A stretch of 64,000 nt of DNA. It comes from Aquatica leii (Eukaryota; Arthropoda; Insecta; Coleoptera; Lampyridae). How positions within the stretch are numbered: position 1 is the first letter of the stretch; every line of letters begins with the position of its first letter. The DNA is taken from the NCBI GenBank assembly GCA_035610365.1, contig CM069432.1, positions 106,287,529 through 106,351,528 of the forward strand. The letters are read 5' to 3'. The notes below the pieces were generated by a model that saw nothing but the letters and a program-made list of their open reading frames with translations, was not told the DNA's origin and made no database searches. Of this stretch, positions 32,194-42,625 are shown one piece after another. The translations under genes were made by a program, and so were the position numbers.

Positions 32194-33498
32194 TTCAAAT
32201 ATCAGAAAGAAAAAGAAGAGGGATTAGCAATTCCTCTATCCCAATTACGGGAACGTGTTGCTGAAGCTACTGGTGTGAGTCTAAGTACTGTAACGAGAAT
32301 TATTAAGGAAGGGAAAAGCACACCCGAAACAAGTCAACCCGGCAGCAGTAAATTTTGTTCACCAAGAAAAAATGTTACTCAACCCAGACCTAAGTCAACA
32401 TTAGATGCATTCGATGAAGAGATCATACGAAAAGTAATTTATTCCTTCATCAATACTCAAAAATGTGCTCCAACTATAAGTAAAGTGTTAGAGGAGGTGA
32501 AAAGTGCGGGTGTGGAATTTGAAGGAAAGAAAACTACATTTTGGAGAGTATTGAGAAACCTAGGATTTCGTTGGAAGAAAACTGAAGATAATAGAAAAGT
32601 ATTGGTGGAAAAGATGGACATTAGAGCAAAACGAGTCGAGTACTTTCGACATTTAAAGAAATATAAAGAAGAGGGAAGATATTTGGTGTACAGTGATGAA
32701 ACTTATTTGCATAGTAGTCATACACTTCCAAAAGCATGGAATGATGGAAAAAATCGCAATTTTAAGGCTCCCATTAATAAAGGCCAAAGATTAATTATTG
32801 TTCATTGTGGTGGTAAAGAAGGTTTTATTCCAAATGCTCTTTTAATATTTAAATCGGGACAAAAAACTGGGGATTACCACGATGAAATGAACCACACCAA
32901 TTACATGAAATGGATGGAAGAAAAAGTAATACCGAATTTACCAAAAAATTGTGTTTTTGTGGTCGACAATGCATCATATCATAATGTTAGTACACAAGCC
33001 CTACCCACATCAAGCTGGAAAAAAGATGAAATGAAAAAATGGTTATCTGAGAGGGCCATATTTTACGAACCAAATGCACTGAAAGTCGAGTTATATGAGA
33101 AAATTAAACAGTACAAACCACAACATAAAGTGTACATTTTAGATCAGCTATTAGCTGAAAATGAACATGTTGTTTTTCGCCTTCCTCCGTATCATCCGGA
33201 ATTAAATCCAATCGAAAAAATATGGGCTATTGTAAAAAATCGCATTGCAGCAAGAAATATAACGTTTAAAATGCAAGATGTTAGAAGATTAGCAGATGAA
33301 GAATTTGAAAAAATTACACCTGAAAACTGGAAAAAAGTGTGTGAGCATGTGGAACAAGTGGAAAGTGATTATTTTAAAAAAGAAGTGATATTGGATGATG
33401 TTGCTGAACTAATAATAAATATTAACAATGACAGTGACGAATCCGATTTGTGGTTTTCATCCGATGATGAAGATTTAGGTTGTGAAGCGTTGCCATAG
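32194..33498 (+). CDS. Sailor-type (DD82E) transposase, main part
   Basis: The frame resumes with FKYQKEKEEGLAIPLSQLRE, then RVAEATGVSLSTVTRIIKEG, the helix-turn-helix that binds TIRs. The catalytic DDE domain follows: D1 in YSDETY (codon 32695), D2 in VVDNASYH (32965), E in HPELNPIEKIW (33214). The D1-D2 gap is 89 residues and the D2-E gap exactly 82, the spacing that defines the DD82E/Sailor family, against DD34E for Tc1. An acidic tail ends at TAG 33498. There are no stops or frameshifts, so the only defect visible is the LINE in its own exon. Joined to the predicted exons it would encode about 500 residues. It cuts and pastes DNA at TA sites in the nucleus. Confidence 0.92.
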   Translation, partial: FKYQKEKEEGLAIPLSQLRERVAEATGVSLSTVTRIIKEGKSTPETSQPGSSKFCSPRKNVTQPRPKSTLDAFDEEIIRKVIYSFINTQKCAPTISKVLEEVKSAGVEFEGKKTTFWRVLRNLGFRWKKTEDNRKVLVEKMDIRAKRVEYFRHLKKYKEEGRYLVYSDETYLHSSHTLPKAWNDGKNRNFKAPINKGQRLIIVHCGGKEGFIPNALLIFKSGQKTGDYHDEMNHTNYMKWMEEKVIPNLPKNCVFVVDNASYHNVSTQALPTSSWKKDEMKKWLSERAIFYEPNALKVELYEKIKQYKPQHKVYILDQLLAENEHVVFRLPPYHPELNPIEKIWAIVKNRIAARNITFKMQDVRRLADEEFEKITPENWKKVCEHVEQVESDYFKKEVILDDVAELIININNDSDESDLWFSSDDEDLGCEALP

Positions 33499-33501
33499 TA
33501 T

Positions 33502-34728
33502 TAGGAAATTAAATTGTCATCAACCGAAATTTATTTATATTATATACATGTTGTACGAGAATTGCAGCAGGTTGCAGTTAGAAGCAACCATTTTAACGAA
33601 CCTTTTCTGGAAAAGTAATAGTTTGTAACATTGTTATTAATGAAATTTACTTATTTTGCACCAGAAATGTTGTATAATTGAAAATGATTGTGTCGTATCT
33701 CATATTAACATTTGTATCGTGAAAAATCTCTTTACCATTCATCGTAAACTTTGAGTTTCTCAATATCTTCTGTCAGTGCCTATGTAAATGCATTTTGTTA
33801 CAATGTAGGGGTTTTAGGAAGTTTGTTAGAAATTAAAAGCATACAAAAAATTTGATACATTTTTATCATTCCTTTAAGATATACTTATTTGAATCGATAC
33901 ATCTGTAAAGTAGTCGATCATAAATTTATATGAATGGCATAAGCTTATTAATACGAATCATTGTTACCGTCGACAATTGAAATAAATACATTATGTACAA
34001 CCAAAGCATTCACGTTTAACCACAATGAAGTACATCACGTGACAACTTCCTAAACAACCAATGTATAATGTAAAAAAACATTGGTGTTGGTTCTGTACTA
34101 CAATTTTTCAGATCTTGCGTTTCACTTTTAAACAAGTAACGTTCAATTTCGATGTGCTTTCTATTTATATAGTTTAATAACTAGTTGCAATCATGTTGTG
34201 ATTTTTCAAGGGAATCCTCATCTGGATGTAAATAACACTTATTCTCCTATAAAGGAAATAAAAATTAGCATACATAGATTGTCTTTTGTTACGATTACAT
34301 ACTTAAGTAATGGCATCAAATAACGATAATTGAAAGTAGTCGATATTTGGGAAGGTCTACAGCTGATTTACCATATTACTATTCAATCTGCAATAAAGTA
34401 TTATTAAGAATGAGACTAAAAACAGCTACCTATACACCTACCTAAGTATAGCTTAAAATACAGCAAAAATTGTTGGCATAATAAACATAACCCCAACTGT
34501 GAATCACCGATATTATTGCTTTATACACAATTGTAGAATTAATACTGATACTAAGTAAACATCACACTTCACCAATAATAAAGTATTCATCGTCTTGTAT
34601 GCATACATTTTTTAGTTAAATTAAAGATAAACCATTACAGTTAATGTACATTGTTTACAGATGATGTTTTTAGTGCGAATTTATTTCACATGATCGTCAA
34701 ATTCCGAATTTATCCGACGCGCACCTCA
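33502..34728. other. 3' noncoding part of the Sailor-type element
   Basis: About 1.2 kb of AT-rich DNA between the transposase stop and the right TIR. No second ORF. A polyadenylation-type AATAAA occurs at 34257-34262 but is not specific. Confidence 0.5.
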
Positions 34729-34754
34729 CGGTTCTTTAGTCTTGGAATGATCTC
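34729..34754 (+). repeat. right terminal inverted repeat of the Sailor-type element
   Basis: Reads CGGTTCTTTAGTCTTGGAAT GATCTC, the inverse of the left TIR with three differences, followed by TA at 34755-34756. Confidence 0.85.
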
Positions 34755-34756
34755 TA

Positions 34757-36471
34757 CCCAATATGTATATTTTTTTGTTTTCAGAGCGATGTAAAAAATC
34801 CAATAAACAGAGTTTAAAGTTGTTTTGGTCTCTGCAATTTAACTAATTTTAAAGTTTTTTTTAATGATGATGTATACATTTACAACTTAAATTTAAATTT
34901 TGCAAACAACCAGTATGCTCTGCTGTATGAACTGTTTACTGAATTTTAAACTTTGTTTATGTAAAAAGATAACGAGGCAAAATTTACCCCAGAAGAAGTT
35001 ATGCTCCAATCGCAATTATCGATTGTTCTAAGCAAAAAGATAAAATTAAAAAAAGCCCGGTGAACATAAAAATAGAATTTAAAACAAATGTAAATATTAC
35101 TGATAAAACTACCGCATATTGTTTAATACTTCAAGATACGATTGTAAAATATGCACCAATAAAAAATATTGTATCATTAATGTAGTAAATCATGAACGTA
35201 CAATAAAAAAGAACCGCTTACTAGCAAACCTAAATACGAACTTTCACGACCATCATTAGCTGACTTCAACCCGAAGGCAACTCGATCATACTCGATATTA
35301 TTTGTTTTTGTGTAAATTTATTTTATTGTTCTTAACTGTCATAAATTTTAATTTTTCACAATTGTAAACTGTGTTTGACAATTTTTGCGCACTTGTCAAC
35401 CTAAAGGTCAAATTATTTTTGAGAGATTTTGAATCTTTGGGGGCCTCCTAGTCTCTGTCCGAGCAATAAAATGTTGTATTCAACTTGCTCCTGCCTAAAT
35501 TGGACGCTTTTTTTCCCTCGAGGACTATTTAAACCTTCGTTTCACTTTGATTTAAAAATGCCCCCTTGGGAAAAAAAGCGTCCAATTTGCACAGAAACTG
35601 GTTAAATAAACTACTATTGTTTATTTATTTGTTTAACGTATTTAAATAAAAACTGCTAAAATGTATCGTGTTATTAATTTGGAAACTTTCATAAAAGCGT
35701 ATTGCAATAATATATTATAAAAAAATTATATGATATTATTTATCTGTTTAATGTGTTTAAATTAATATTATTAAAATGTATCATGTTATTAATGTCAAAA
35801 ATATTACAATGTAAGAATACAAAAAATTCTTGTGGCCATTTTTCCTTTTATAATTATTTAATTTTGAAATAAATGCATGAGTTACACAGAAATTTTCCGT
35901 CAGATACGAATTACAGGTCTTTTTTCTTTTCTGAAATGTTGAATTATTCAGTATCCACCGTTTTGTTTTGTTTGTACATTAAATTACCTGCAAGTAACTG
36001 ACAGAGCGTAAAGAAACATCTTGGCGCTTGCAGTTAGTTTCCGTTTGACACTGGCAACGTGCGTAGAAGAACCACTTGGCGCTGGGGGCCAGTATTATAT
36101 CCTCCCGGCAATCTCGGGCACAACGTAACAAGAGACTCCGTGGCGCAGTTCACGTTACCTCCTGTATACTCTAGTTAATTTTGTTTTTTTTTAAATCTCC
36201 GCTGCTTTTTATCTTCAAGAACTTTTACTTACGAGTAAATTTTATCATAGACCGAACAAGCCATCTTATTTTCCGAATTAACTATGGTAGTTGTACTTAC
36301 CTGCCGTTTAATTTTATTAAAACCACTCTCAGATTCACTGAAAAGACCTATAGTAAAGAATTATCAAAAACACTAAGTTAACCTCGAATAATCTTGTTTA
36401 CCACCATCGCTTCTTCCGTTAAATCACCGTAATTTATTCAATTAACACAAAAACCAAAAACGTGGATAATC
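34757..36471. other. noncoding DNA between two DNA transposons
   Basis: No gene supported. It contains the 21-bp inverted repeat at 35497-35588 and, at 36.00-36.15 kb, a short run of higher GC in which TTGGCGCT-like words recur (36021, 36078) next to GACTCCGTGGCGCAGTT, a tRNA box-A-like string with no box B. Confidence 0.4.
35497..35588. repeat. perfect 21-bp inverted repeat, 50-nt spacer
   Basis: The left arm 35497-35517 starts AAATTGGACGC and ends in a T tract plus CCC; the right arm 35568-35588 is its exact reverse complement. The spacer is not symmetrical. At 92 bp in all it could be a minimal MITE or a structured RNA; no clear target duplication is visible. Confidence 0.85.
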
Positions 36472-36474
36472 TTA

Positions 36475-36859
36475 GTCCTGTTTCACATGAAGCGTACAAT
36501 ACGCGCTACGCCCTACGCTCGACGTATAGCGTAAAGCATTTAGATCTTTTTACATGGAGCCGCACTTTTTATCGTCTTGTGGAAAGCAAATGCAGAAGAG
36601 AAAAAGGGTACACATGGCAAACCTGAATTCGTTATCATTTAAACGCGCGACGTAGCATGTGAAAGGATTGTATAGATGCTATGCCATCACGCGCCACGTA
36701 GATACGCGAAGCGCGAGGGCTGAGCGTGTGCTCTTGACGTAAAACATAACGCGCGCATGTCGCGTTTGAAAAACGCGCCCATGTGAAACCTTGTGTCTCG
36801 TACAATGTAAACCTATTTTCAAGCGTAGAGCGTACCGTACGCTTCATGTGAAACGGGAC
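36475..36859. mobile_element. PIF/Harbinger-type MITE (385 bp) with CpG-rich interior
   Basis: Left end GTCCTGTTTCACATGAAGCG TAC..., right end (reverse complement) GTCCCGTTTCACATGAAGCG TAC...; the arms match for about 37 bp with five differences. TTA flanks both ends (36472-36474 and 36860-36862), the 3-bp TWA duplication of Harbinger elements. The interior is dense in CG (ACGCGCGCATGTCGCG and similar) and repeats CATGTGAAA as a subterminal motif (36656, 36779). The 70-codon frame inside is a by-product of CG-rich repeats, not a gene. Confidence 0.85.
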
Positions 36860-36862
36860 TTA

Positions 36863-37744
36863 ATTCTATTTCACATTTTTGTTTTAATTTTGTAAATTAA
36901 AAACAAAGGCATATTTGAACCTGGCATGTTTTTCTTCGACTAGACGCTTCCCGGAATGCCGCAGTAAACTGCAGAGAAAAAAAACAAAGGGCGTACACGC
37001 AATAGACTACAATAAAAGCGCATTTATTTGTTGAAATTAAAATTATTAAGATGTATCATGTTAATGTCAAAATTATTATATGAAACGATTACAATTGCAT
37101 TTTTTTAATGTATGTGTACATTTTAACTTTACTTTCTAAATTTTAATTATTTTGTTATTTTTGATTACTAAATACATAATGAAATTATACAGTGCTTTTT
37201 TTTAAACTGGCTATAGGATTTTACATATTAATTTTTGAACCTATTGTAAGATACTGTTTTAATTAAAATTTTAAACATATATCTACACTAATATTAAGAG
37301 ACAGTATTTAGTGTGATTTAAAATAAGTTAGTTTTTAATTAACCATAAAAATATCTATGAAAAGGCAATGTCTTGGTGACTCTATTTTAGTGATGTTTTA
37401 TATTAATGTTCGAAACAGTAGGCTGAAAAACAGTTTTTTTGTGTTTTCTAAATTTAAAATTTATTTACGCATTCATGAAATAATTATTAGATAAGCAAGA
37501 CAATTCCAGAAATTCTCATTTTTCATTATTTACTTTTATAAAACCCAATTTTATAACAGTGGTAACTTAAAAAAATACCTAACAAATATTCTCAAAATTA
37601 TTATATTAATTTTAAACATAAATAAAACATTCTAGAAAATAATAATATTTAATGAATTCTAAAGAATATTAAATAGAATCAAATAAAACAAACAATTGTT
37701 AAACGAAAATTAAGTTAAATGTTCACAATGTTCTCCATATGCGG
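36863..37744. other. AT-rich noncoding DNA
   Basis: No supported feature. Confidence 0.4.
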
Positions 37745-38039
37745 CTAAACAATGAGCAAGTTTTCCATAAAATTTTTTTTGAGGCCAAGCAAATAAAGTA
37801 AACTTCGTCTGTCACTACATGAGGATTTTTTCTCCGTTTCATATGAGCATATTATTAATACAACCCGTTGTGCCAAATGTTTCGTATAAATTAAGTACGG
37901 TACTTTTACTTGGTACGAGACGATCTGGATGCGTTGCCGCAAATATTGCTACAACTTCACGGGCAGAGTTCGTCTTTACATAAACAAGAACTAGTTCAAT
38001 ACGTTCATTACGCGTATACACAGGCTTATTTAAATACAA
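37745..38039 (-). pseudogene. transposase helix-turn-helix fossil (DUF4817-like)
   Basis: From 38039 the minus frame reads YTRNERIELVLVYVKTNSAR, EVVAIFAATHPDRLVPSKST, VLNLYETFGTTG. This is the DUF4817-type HTH found at the N-terminus of many insect Tc1/mariner-like transposases ('..E.i.mv..yg....ar.a...f...hP.r..ps..tv..l...f.etGsv'). A stop follows at 37839, and the second overlapping frame (37942-37745) carries only traces. The catalytic domain is absent. Confidence 0.7.
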
Positions 38040-38819
38040 GCAATTAGTTTTATAAATCAGAAAGACTTATTAACTTTTTGACTGATACAACAAAATTGTT
38101 TTTCAGTCTACTATTTTAAACATAATTATAAAACAATAACAAATCTAAATCTTTTTTTCATGTTATAATTTTTTTTTGACTTGATCAATATTTTAATAAT
38201 TAAAAGAAACATATTCGTAAGTTCAAAGTTTACTTTAGTTATTATTAAATTGTTGTCTTTAATTTGTAATTTAATACTATTAGTAACTTTTTTATTAAAT
38301 TTTTCAGATGGAACAGTCTATTTAGAATTTATCGAGTAATTTACTGTAAAGTTGGTTTTTATTATATTAACAACCAAGTTCAAGACATTTAGTTCTACGT
38401 TTATCAAAGTTAGTTTTACTTAAATTAAACAATCACTTATGAAAACAAAGTTTGGATTTTGGGTATTAATAGTTTGAAAATTGTTTAATGTTTTTGATTT
38501 TAGTAAATTATTTATTTTTAGAATTCGATCATTAAAAATGTAAAATCCAAAATCTTGTACTTTATCATTAACAAAATTTATAATTTGATCTAGTTCTAAG
38601 TTATGAAAATGTTTGAATAGAGCTGAATGTTGCATATAAAATTTTTAATTTGATTGGTTTCTAACTTTATACCAAAACTGTGTTTTTTCTTGCACTAAGC
38701 TTTTTTACCTTTTGTAACTGCATTAATGGCTTGAAGTAATTTGTTGTTAGTTCTAAGTGTAAGGTACTTTGGAAATAGTTCTTCGATTCCACTTATTCAT
38801 AGAAAATGTTTGCTAGGCA
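38040..38819. other. AT-rich noncoding DNA
   Basis: A minus-strand frame at 38635-38420 (71 codons, FVNDKVQDFGFYIFNDRI region) is of unknown nature and too short to call. It might be part of the neighbouring PLE debris. Confidence 0.3.
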
Positions 38820-38990
38820 TACTAAAGATAAAATTAATATATTAGATAAATCTGGTATTTATAAATTAAAATGCAACGCATTCTATTGTAACCGTCGTTT
38901 GAGTTTGTGCAATTTCTTTCGTGAAAGACCCGGTAGTTGAATTGATGTTATTTGTTTCATGTACTTTAAAATTGTTTTATTGATTTCACG
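38820..38990 (+). pseudogene. PLE GIY-YIG fossil
   Basis: The plus frame reads KDKINILDKSGIYKLKCNAF Y, then degraded sequence where 'YIG.TGRS' is expected (CNRRLSL), then RERPG. The S-G-I-Y-K-L-K-C start is the PLE GIY motif. About 90 bp inside it are repeated at 12.5-12.6 kb in the opposite orientation. It lies about 0.85 kb before another plus-strand PLE, in the head-to-tail order often seen for PLE copies. Confidence 0.7.
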
Positions 38991-38994
38991 TTGA

Positions 38995-39832
38995 TTTAAG
39001 AAAGTTATTTTACGTTTTAGATTCATCTTAGTCAATCAATTTTGTAAGTAAAGTTTTGTATTCAAATATTTAGAAAGTATTACGTTACATAAACATTCGT
39101 ATTCTGCATTTATGTCGATTTGCCAGTTTCTTTGTGCTGTCAAAATCCCGATTCTAATCTATGTTTTCCTTCCAAGATATAATTGTAATTAAATACATTT
39201 TAGCAGTTTGTTTATTTTAAGTTTGTTTAAACCTACTTTGTTTTAAGTACATTCTCAGCTCTTTTGAACTTATTTCTTTTGTGTTAGTTGTATTAAATTG
39301 TTTGGAATGAAGTCATTTTAATGATTTATTAGACAGTTGTTATGATTCAGGTCTCAACAAGTAATTTTTATGATTGCAATGAAATCAAATTTTTATATAT
39401 TTTTGTTGATTTGGCATTTCTCACAATATGAAAAGGCATTTTCAAACTCTATTTTTGTGTCTGTCATAATTAAATCTGTTTGCATTCTCTTTGCACTTTT
39501 TGTTGGTATAGTTTCTTTGCACACAACCTGTAGGAAAGTGGTAGCCGATTAAGTTAATAAATGTAAGTGATTTTGGTTTGAGGAGATAGTTGATAGTTAG
39601 TTGACAGTTGTTTAAAATGCCTTAAGTAAAGAAATGTAGGTGGTTGGATAGTAAACTCACATCCTATAGATGAAGTAGTACCGCGGAAATTATGCAGAAA
39701 ACATAAATTTTTAGTTCAGTTAGTGGAACTTTATTTCTCGTAGTTTCTAAAATCTACGCTTTTTTAAAAAAATTTATGTGATTTCAAGTTTTATTTTTAC
39801 GTAATGTAAAATCGTGGCTTGGTGGCGGCTTA
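38995..39832. other. noncoding DNA between two PLE fossils
   Basis: AT-rich; no RT or nuclease motif readable. It could hold the decayed terminal repeat of either PLE. Confidence 0.35.
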
Positions 39833-40488
39833 TTGAGAATCTTCCGACGGAACATAGCCCTTTGGAGAACCCTTCGGCATTTTTTACTATTTATATCTGG
39901 CAACCTAAGATCAACCACAAGTTCTGAAAGCAGATTAAACGTTAAACGTTACAGTCGTTATGAACATACAAGGTTACAAGGACAAAATGACGAACTTATT
40001 CTTGGAAGATTGCTACACACGCCTACAGAAAACCCGTTTAAATTTTTTATGTACTAAAGTAAAGTCTGCCATCAAAAACAAGACTAAATATTAACAAGAA
40101 AGCAGCTTTAATTGTCAAAAATCCAGTTATGTCACGAATCTACAGTATTTCCAAGATACAAAAAGAAGTAATCCCTTTTCAACCGATAGATAGCACCATC
40201 AATTCACCGTCTCAATCGTTAGCACGTTATCTAGTTGGAAAGCTTTTGCCGTTGACAGGAAATATAGAAACTTACATTAAAGGCTTTGTAGAGAAAATTC
40301 AAAACTTGCCTATAACAAAAGAAGATATCCTATTTAGTTTTGATATTTTTTTCTAATAAAGCTTTGGTTGACGAAATACTGTTTTTGTTCAAGGAGAAAA
40401 TTACTGAACAAGAAATTCTGTTCATTGAACTTTGTCTTAAAAACGTATTTCATTTATAACAAGAACTTATTTAAACAAGTTGTTACGC
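39833..40488 (+). pseudogene. PLE reverse transcriptase, N-terminal half (fossil)
   Basis: The best segment, from 40129, reads MSRIYSISKIQKEVIPFQPI, DSTINSPSQSLARYLVGKLL, PLTGNIETYIKGFVEKI, ILFSFDIFF. This matches the PLE RT fingers ('..YglPKiHK...PlRPI.s...s....lak.l...l.pl....' then 'lvSfDV.slFT'). A frameshift at about 40355 leads to ALVDEILFLFKEKI and FIELCLKNVF, then YNKNLFKQV, where the frame is broken by foreign DNA. Two frameshifts; dead. Confidence 0.82.
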
Positions 40489-41627
40489 TGGTTTTCGTGT
40501 AACAAAAAAAAATAAGCCACGGCTAATACAGTTGTTCCCGGAGAGAAAGTCGCAGACTTTCTGATGCAAAATTATAAATTAAAATTAAAAAAGCGCCAAA
40601 ACGATAAAAGGTTAAATAAGGAGATATCGCTTAACTTTACTCGCAACTCAAAAAGTGCAAATAACACGACAGAAGTGATAATACATAATATATATTTATT
40701 TTGTCACAGAAGCAGTTGAAGAAGACGAATACAGTACATAAGTATATTTATATAAAGGTTGCAAACAATATTACATGGGTTGATATCACAGGCCAGAAGT
40801 TACGCCCTTGACTAGGCAACACGTCGCACATCAAAGTGCCTTCATCGGTCTAACTTTTACATTTAACGAAGAAATAAAATTATTTTATTAAGGTAAATTA
40901 CAAGAATACTAAAATCAAAAGTATAGAAAATCAAAGCGCACCAGATAAGTATGTGACACACAAAAATGAGTTTAACGTGAGTACGTGTAGTCATTCTAAT
41001 AATCAACATGACCAACGAAGTAAAATAGAATATGCAATACTTACAGTTGTGTATTATCCAGTAGGGGATTAGCTAATTCCGTGCCAGTATGAACTAAAAC
41101 GTAATATGAAATTTGACACAAAAACGTACATACACCGTTATTACAAGTAAAACTTGATTTAATTCATACGTTATTTAAAGTAAATGAATCCGCTGAGTTT
41201 TTCTCTGATTAACTTCCAACTTGTGTAAGTATTTTTTCCAATAAAGTGGCGTTCAACCTCTGGGCTTCAGCTACCTGACATTACAAAAACTTTTCAAAAA
41301 GCATGTGTTTTATCAGCGTCACCGATAAGATCACAGGTGGAAAGGAGGCGACCCACTAAATAATTAGTTTAAACCCTCGATACAAAAAAGTTATATAATC
41401 ACATACCCTAAATAAGCTTTCACTGAGACACAAAGTCCGTTTGCGTTATCACGTGGAATCGTGTGAAACCACTTTATGATGATGAAAGTCTGGTTGAGCG
41501 CAAACCCGCTAAAACGGTCGGTGTTGTATAAGACGTTACTGAAAAATTAATCGTTTGACAGACGTGTCGAGGACAAATTTCATACTCGAAAAATTTTAAC
41601 CTACTAACTTTTTAACATAAAAACGTA
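40489..41627. mobile_element. 1.1 kb insertion inside the PLE RT
   Basis: The RT frame ends ...YNKNLFKQV at 40488 and resumes EGAAIGSPLAP at 41628, adjacent residues in an intact PLE, so about 1.14 kb has been inserted at one codon boundary. Its ends (GTTACGCTGGTTTTCGTGTAAC on the left; TACGTTTTTATGTTAAAAAG on the reverse complement of the right) show only weak similarity. No coding sequence is recognised inside. A short hairpin AGAAAGTC/GACTTTCT lies at about 40544-40562. Family unknown. Confidence 0.6.
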
Positions 41628-42625
41628 GAAGGAGCGGCCATAGGTTCACCGCTCGCTCCTGTTATAACCAATATTGATATGGAGCGCTTTGAATCTAAAA
41701 TTATGAAAAATGTTTAGTTAAAAACAAAAACTTGGTTTAGATATATTGATGATACGTTTTTTATATGGCTTCATCGCAAAGATAAACTAAATCAGTTTTT
41801 TCAACATGTAAACTCTGCACATAATAGCATTAAATTTAGATTATAGCAGCAGTTCTGGCCTTTCTTGATGTACTGGTGATCAAAAGAAATAACGGAAAAT
41901 TGGAGGAACATCCAGTACAGAAGACTACTGTTTTACATACTTTAACTAAAAGAGCTATACATGTGTCAAATAATGAAAAGCTACAAAAGAAAAAAAAGAC
42001 ATTGTTGGAGTCTCTACAACAAAATGGATACGGGTTCAAAAAGCTCCAAGTCATGGGAAAAAACAACAAATCTAAAAACACAAACTACTAGCACCGCTTA
42101 TTTACTATACTGTATGGGTTTGACAAACAAAATAAGTAGAGTATTAAAGAAACATAATATCAAAACTGTCTTTACCACTAAGGATACCCTGAACAATTAG
42201 TTTTCATTTGCTAAAGACAAACTAAGAGCTTTAAAACATGCCTGAGTTGAGAAAATTTCTTGTTTTTGTGAATCAAGTTATATAGGACAGACGGGACGCT
42301 CTATTGAAGTTAGAGTAAAAGAACATATAGCTGATTGCAAACACAGCAAACTTTCAAAATCAGCAGTGGCAGAACACGTGTGGAATCAAGGACGCTAAAC
42401 TTTGACCAAACTAAAGTGTTGGCTAGAACTCCTTTTTACTGTTCCAAATTAATCTGCGCAGCTGTGGAAATAGAAAAACATCCATATAATATAAACCGAA
42501 AAAACGGTTTAAAACTCAGCAAATCTTGGCTACCAGTATTACACCCTCTAATACAAAGATCAATCTTCTTGAAAAGGACACAAACATTTACTCCGAGTAA
42601 TAACAAATCAGTCAAACGGTAACGG
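41628..42625 (+). pseudogene. PLE RT C-terminal half and GIY-YIG endonuclease (fossil)
   Basis: In order: EGAAIGSPLAPVITNIDMER FES; the palm box WFRYIDDTFFIW (about 41730); FLDVLVIKRNNGK; LLESLQQNGYGF; the GIY-YIG core CESSYIGQTGRSIEVRVKEH (about 42270-42325); SAVAEHVWNQG; and INRKNGLKLSKSWLPVLHPL. The RT catalytic D-D and the nuclease R are present, but at least four stops or frame changes break the frame. It is the downstream half of the element starting at 39.83 kb. Confidence 0.85.

Larger units (their letters stand above)
26899..34754 (+). mobile_element. Sailor-type (DD82E) Tc1/mariner-superfamily transposon, split by a LINE
   Basis: Left TIR 26899-26924 (GAGTTCGTTTCAAGACTAAA GAACCG) and right TIR 34729-34754 match at 23 of 26 positions as inverted copies. 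Each is flanked on the outside by TA (26897-26898 and 34755-34756), the superfamily's target duplication. The similarity continues imperfectly inward (TTCCGAATGTCAAT against TTCGGAATTTGACGAT). Inside are a spliced transposase gene on the plus strand and, in its third exon, a minus-strand CR1-like LINE (about 27505-32193). Without the LINE the transposon would be about 3.2 kb. Confidence 0.85.

Noticed and set aside
31863..32264. Plus-strand frame of 133 codons before the transposase
   Set aside because: It crosses the LINE 5' UTR and the LINE/Sailor junction; its hydrophobic half is antisense to the LINE leader. The transposase frame is a different one.
36130..36170. tRNA-like string GACTCCGTGGCGCAGTT
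   Set aside because: Resembles a tRNA 5' end and box A, but no box B, anticodon arm or 3' acceptor pairing follows.
36635..36847. 70-codon minus frame with Arg-rich product
   Set aside because: It lies wholly inside the Harbinger MITE and arises from CG-rich repeats.
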